Positions 63,249 to 64,000 of a stretch of DNA of 64,000 nt are shown here, piece after piece (position 1 is the first letter of the stretch; the number at the start of each line of letters is the position of its first letter). A program made the translations under genes and the position numbers. The notes beneath the pieces are model-generated. The model was not told the DNA's origin and made no database searches. It saw only the letters and a list, made by a program, of their open reading frames with translations. The DNA is from Opisthocomus hoazin (lineage: Eukaryota; Chordata; Aves; Opisthocomiformes; Opisthocomidae), in assembly GCF_030867145.1 (NCBI RefSeq), contig NC_134414.1, positions 81,210,504 to 81,274,503 on the forward strand, written 5' to 3'.

Positions 63249-64000
63249 AGGCCTGGTCACTCAGATCTTGGATTCCTTTCAGCAGAGTGGTCCAGCTTCA
63301 CCAAAAGGACTGGAAAGAGTATACATCCCAGCCATGTGCTTAGGGTATTATCCCAAAAAGTGGGAGTAGGGAGCCTAAACCTGTCCAGACTGAGGGGTCT
63401 TCCACTGCCTGGGCCAGCATTCTGGATTACTGCCCCAGGACCGCCTTGCCCAGCACTGCTCACGGCCACTCTGCCTCGTGCGGAGACCACTGCTGTGCCC
63501 GTGTGGGACGGGGCGCCGGTTCCTCCGGGCAGGCAGACCTGGCAGGGTGCTGCCTCATTCCCCCATGACAGCAGGTGTGGTACCCCAGCCCGCAGCCTGC
63601 AGAGCTTCGGGGCTGGCAGAGGGACCATGTGTTTAGGTTATCCAAGACAAGGGCGGGGTTGTCTCACCCAGCTCTGTGCATTTGCACTGCAGATGTCTGC
63701 ACCAGAGCTAGTCATTCAGGGCACTCTTGAATATAGGCAATGGAGAAAAACAGACCTTTACCTTTACCTACCTTTCTTTATCTAGGAGTTTTAGCAGCCA
63801 AGTAAGAGTTCCTTTTGCTGTACATCTGTAATAGATATACATGCTTGCATAGTTTTTTATGCAATCAAGGTTTAAAAAAAAATAAAGAAATAAAATCCTT
63901 ATTGTCTTGAAGTTAAGTTCCTCCACTGGCTTCCCAGGGATTATTTCCAGTGATAATGACTCCCAAGGCGTGCTCCTGAGAGGCACTGAGGAAAGCGTGA
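63249..64000. other. Window end with a GC-richer patch, no gene supported
   Basis: The stretch from about 63390 to 63650 is GC-richer than its surroundings with a modest number of CpGs. A long plus-strand frame crosses it but shows no domain, no ATG at its start and no codon pattern that I can defend as coding. Confidence 0.4.

Noticed and set aside
1..64000. CRISPR arrays, operons, tRNA or rRNA genes and prokaryotic defence systems
   Set aside because: Nothing of the kind is visible; the sequence is plainly a vertebrate nuclear region with introns and LINEs.

Overview
This window comes from a vertebrate nuclear genome and is almost certainly a bird. The evidence is CR1 LINEs ending in ATTCTGTG octamers, a solo ERV LTR of a form I recognise from many avian genomes, split genes with GT-AG introns, and two genes that match ASMTL and P2RY8. 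The LTR hints at a neoavian rather than a galliform, but that is inference. ASMTL and P2RY8 also lie next to each other in human pseudoautosomal region 1, so this is conserved vertebrate synteny.

Region 1 (1-10.9 kb): the 5' half of ASMTL on the minus strand. Six coding exons (10387 down to 1888) can be joined in frame with consensus splice sites. They encode about 169 residues of the N-terminal Maf-type nucleotide pyrophosphatase domain. The rest of the gene, including the methyltransferase-like domain, lies beyond base 1. A CpG island covers exon 1 and the promoter, and a second unexplained CpG-rich block sits in intron 4.

Region 2 (11.2-16.0 kb): two CR1 LINEs arranged head to head. One is a 5'-truncated minus-strand copy. 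The other is a nearly full-length plus-strand copy of about 4 kb. Its ORF1 (cysteine-rich, coiled coil, SGNH hydrolase) is broken by one in-frame TGA, and its ORF2 (endonuclease and reverse transcriptase) by one 5-nt deletion.

Region 3 (16-28.5 kb): intergenic DNA between ASMTL and the P2RY8 coding exon. It holds a strong CTCF-like motif, a short CR1 tail, a 520-bp solo LTR, an ancient CR1 relic and a GC-rich patch. Part of 26.9-28.5 kb is probably P2RY8 3' UTR.

Region 4 (28.5-29.7 kb): the intact single-exon P2RY8 coding region, minus strand, 357 aa, with a splice acceptor 68 bp upstream of the ATG.

Region 5 (29.7-64 kb): no protein-coding gene that I can support. It is probably the long 5' intron of P2RY8. 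A GC-rich block at 43.7-45.3 kb contains an LTR-like segment and a candidate non-coding first exon on the minus strand. The two genes are not known to act in one pathway; their association here is positional. I found no CRISPR array, tRNA, rRNA or bacterial-type system, and nothing that amounts to an unknown multi-gene system. The most notable items are the near-intact CR1, the possible P2RY8 first exon and the intragenic CpG island.
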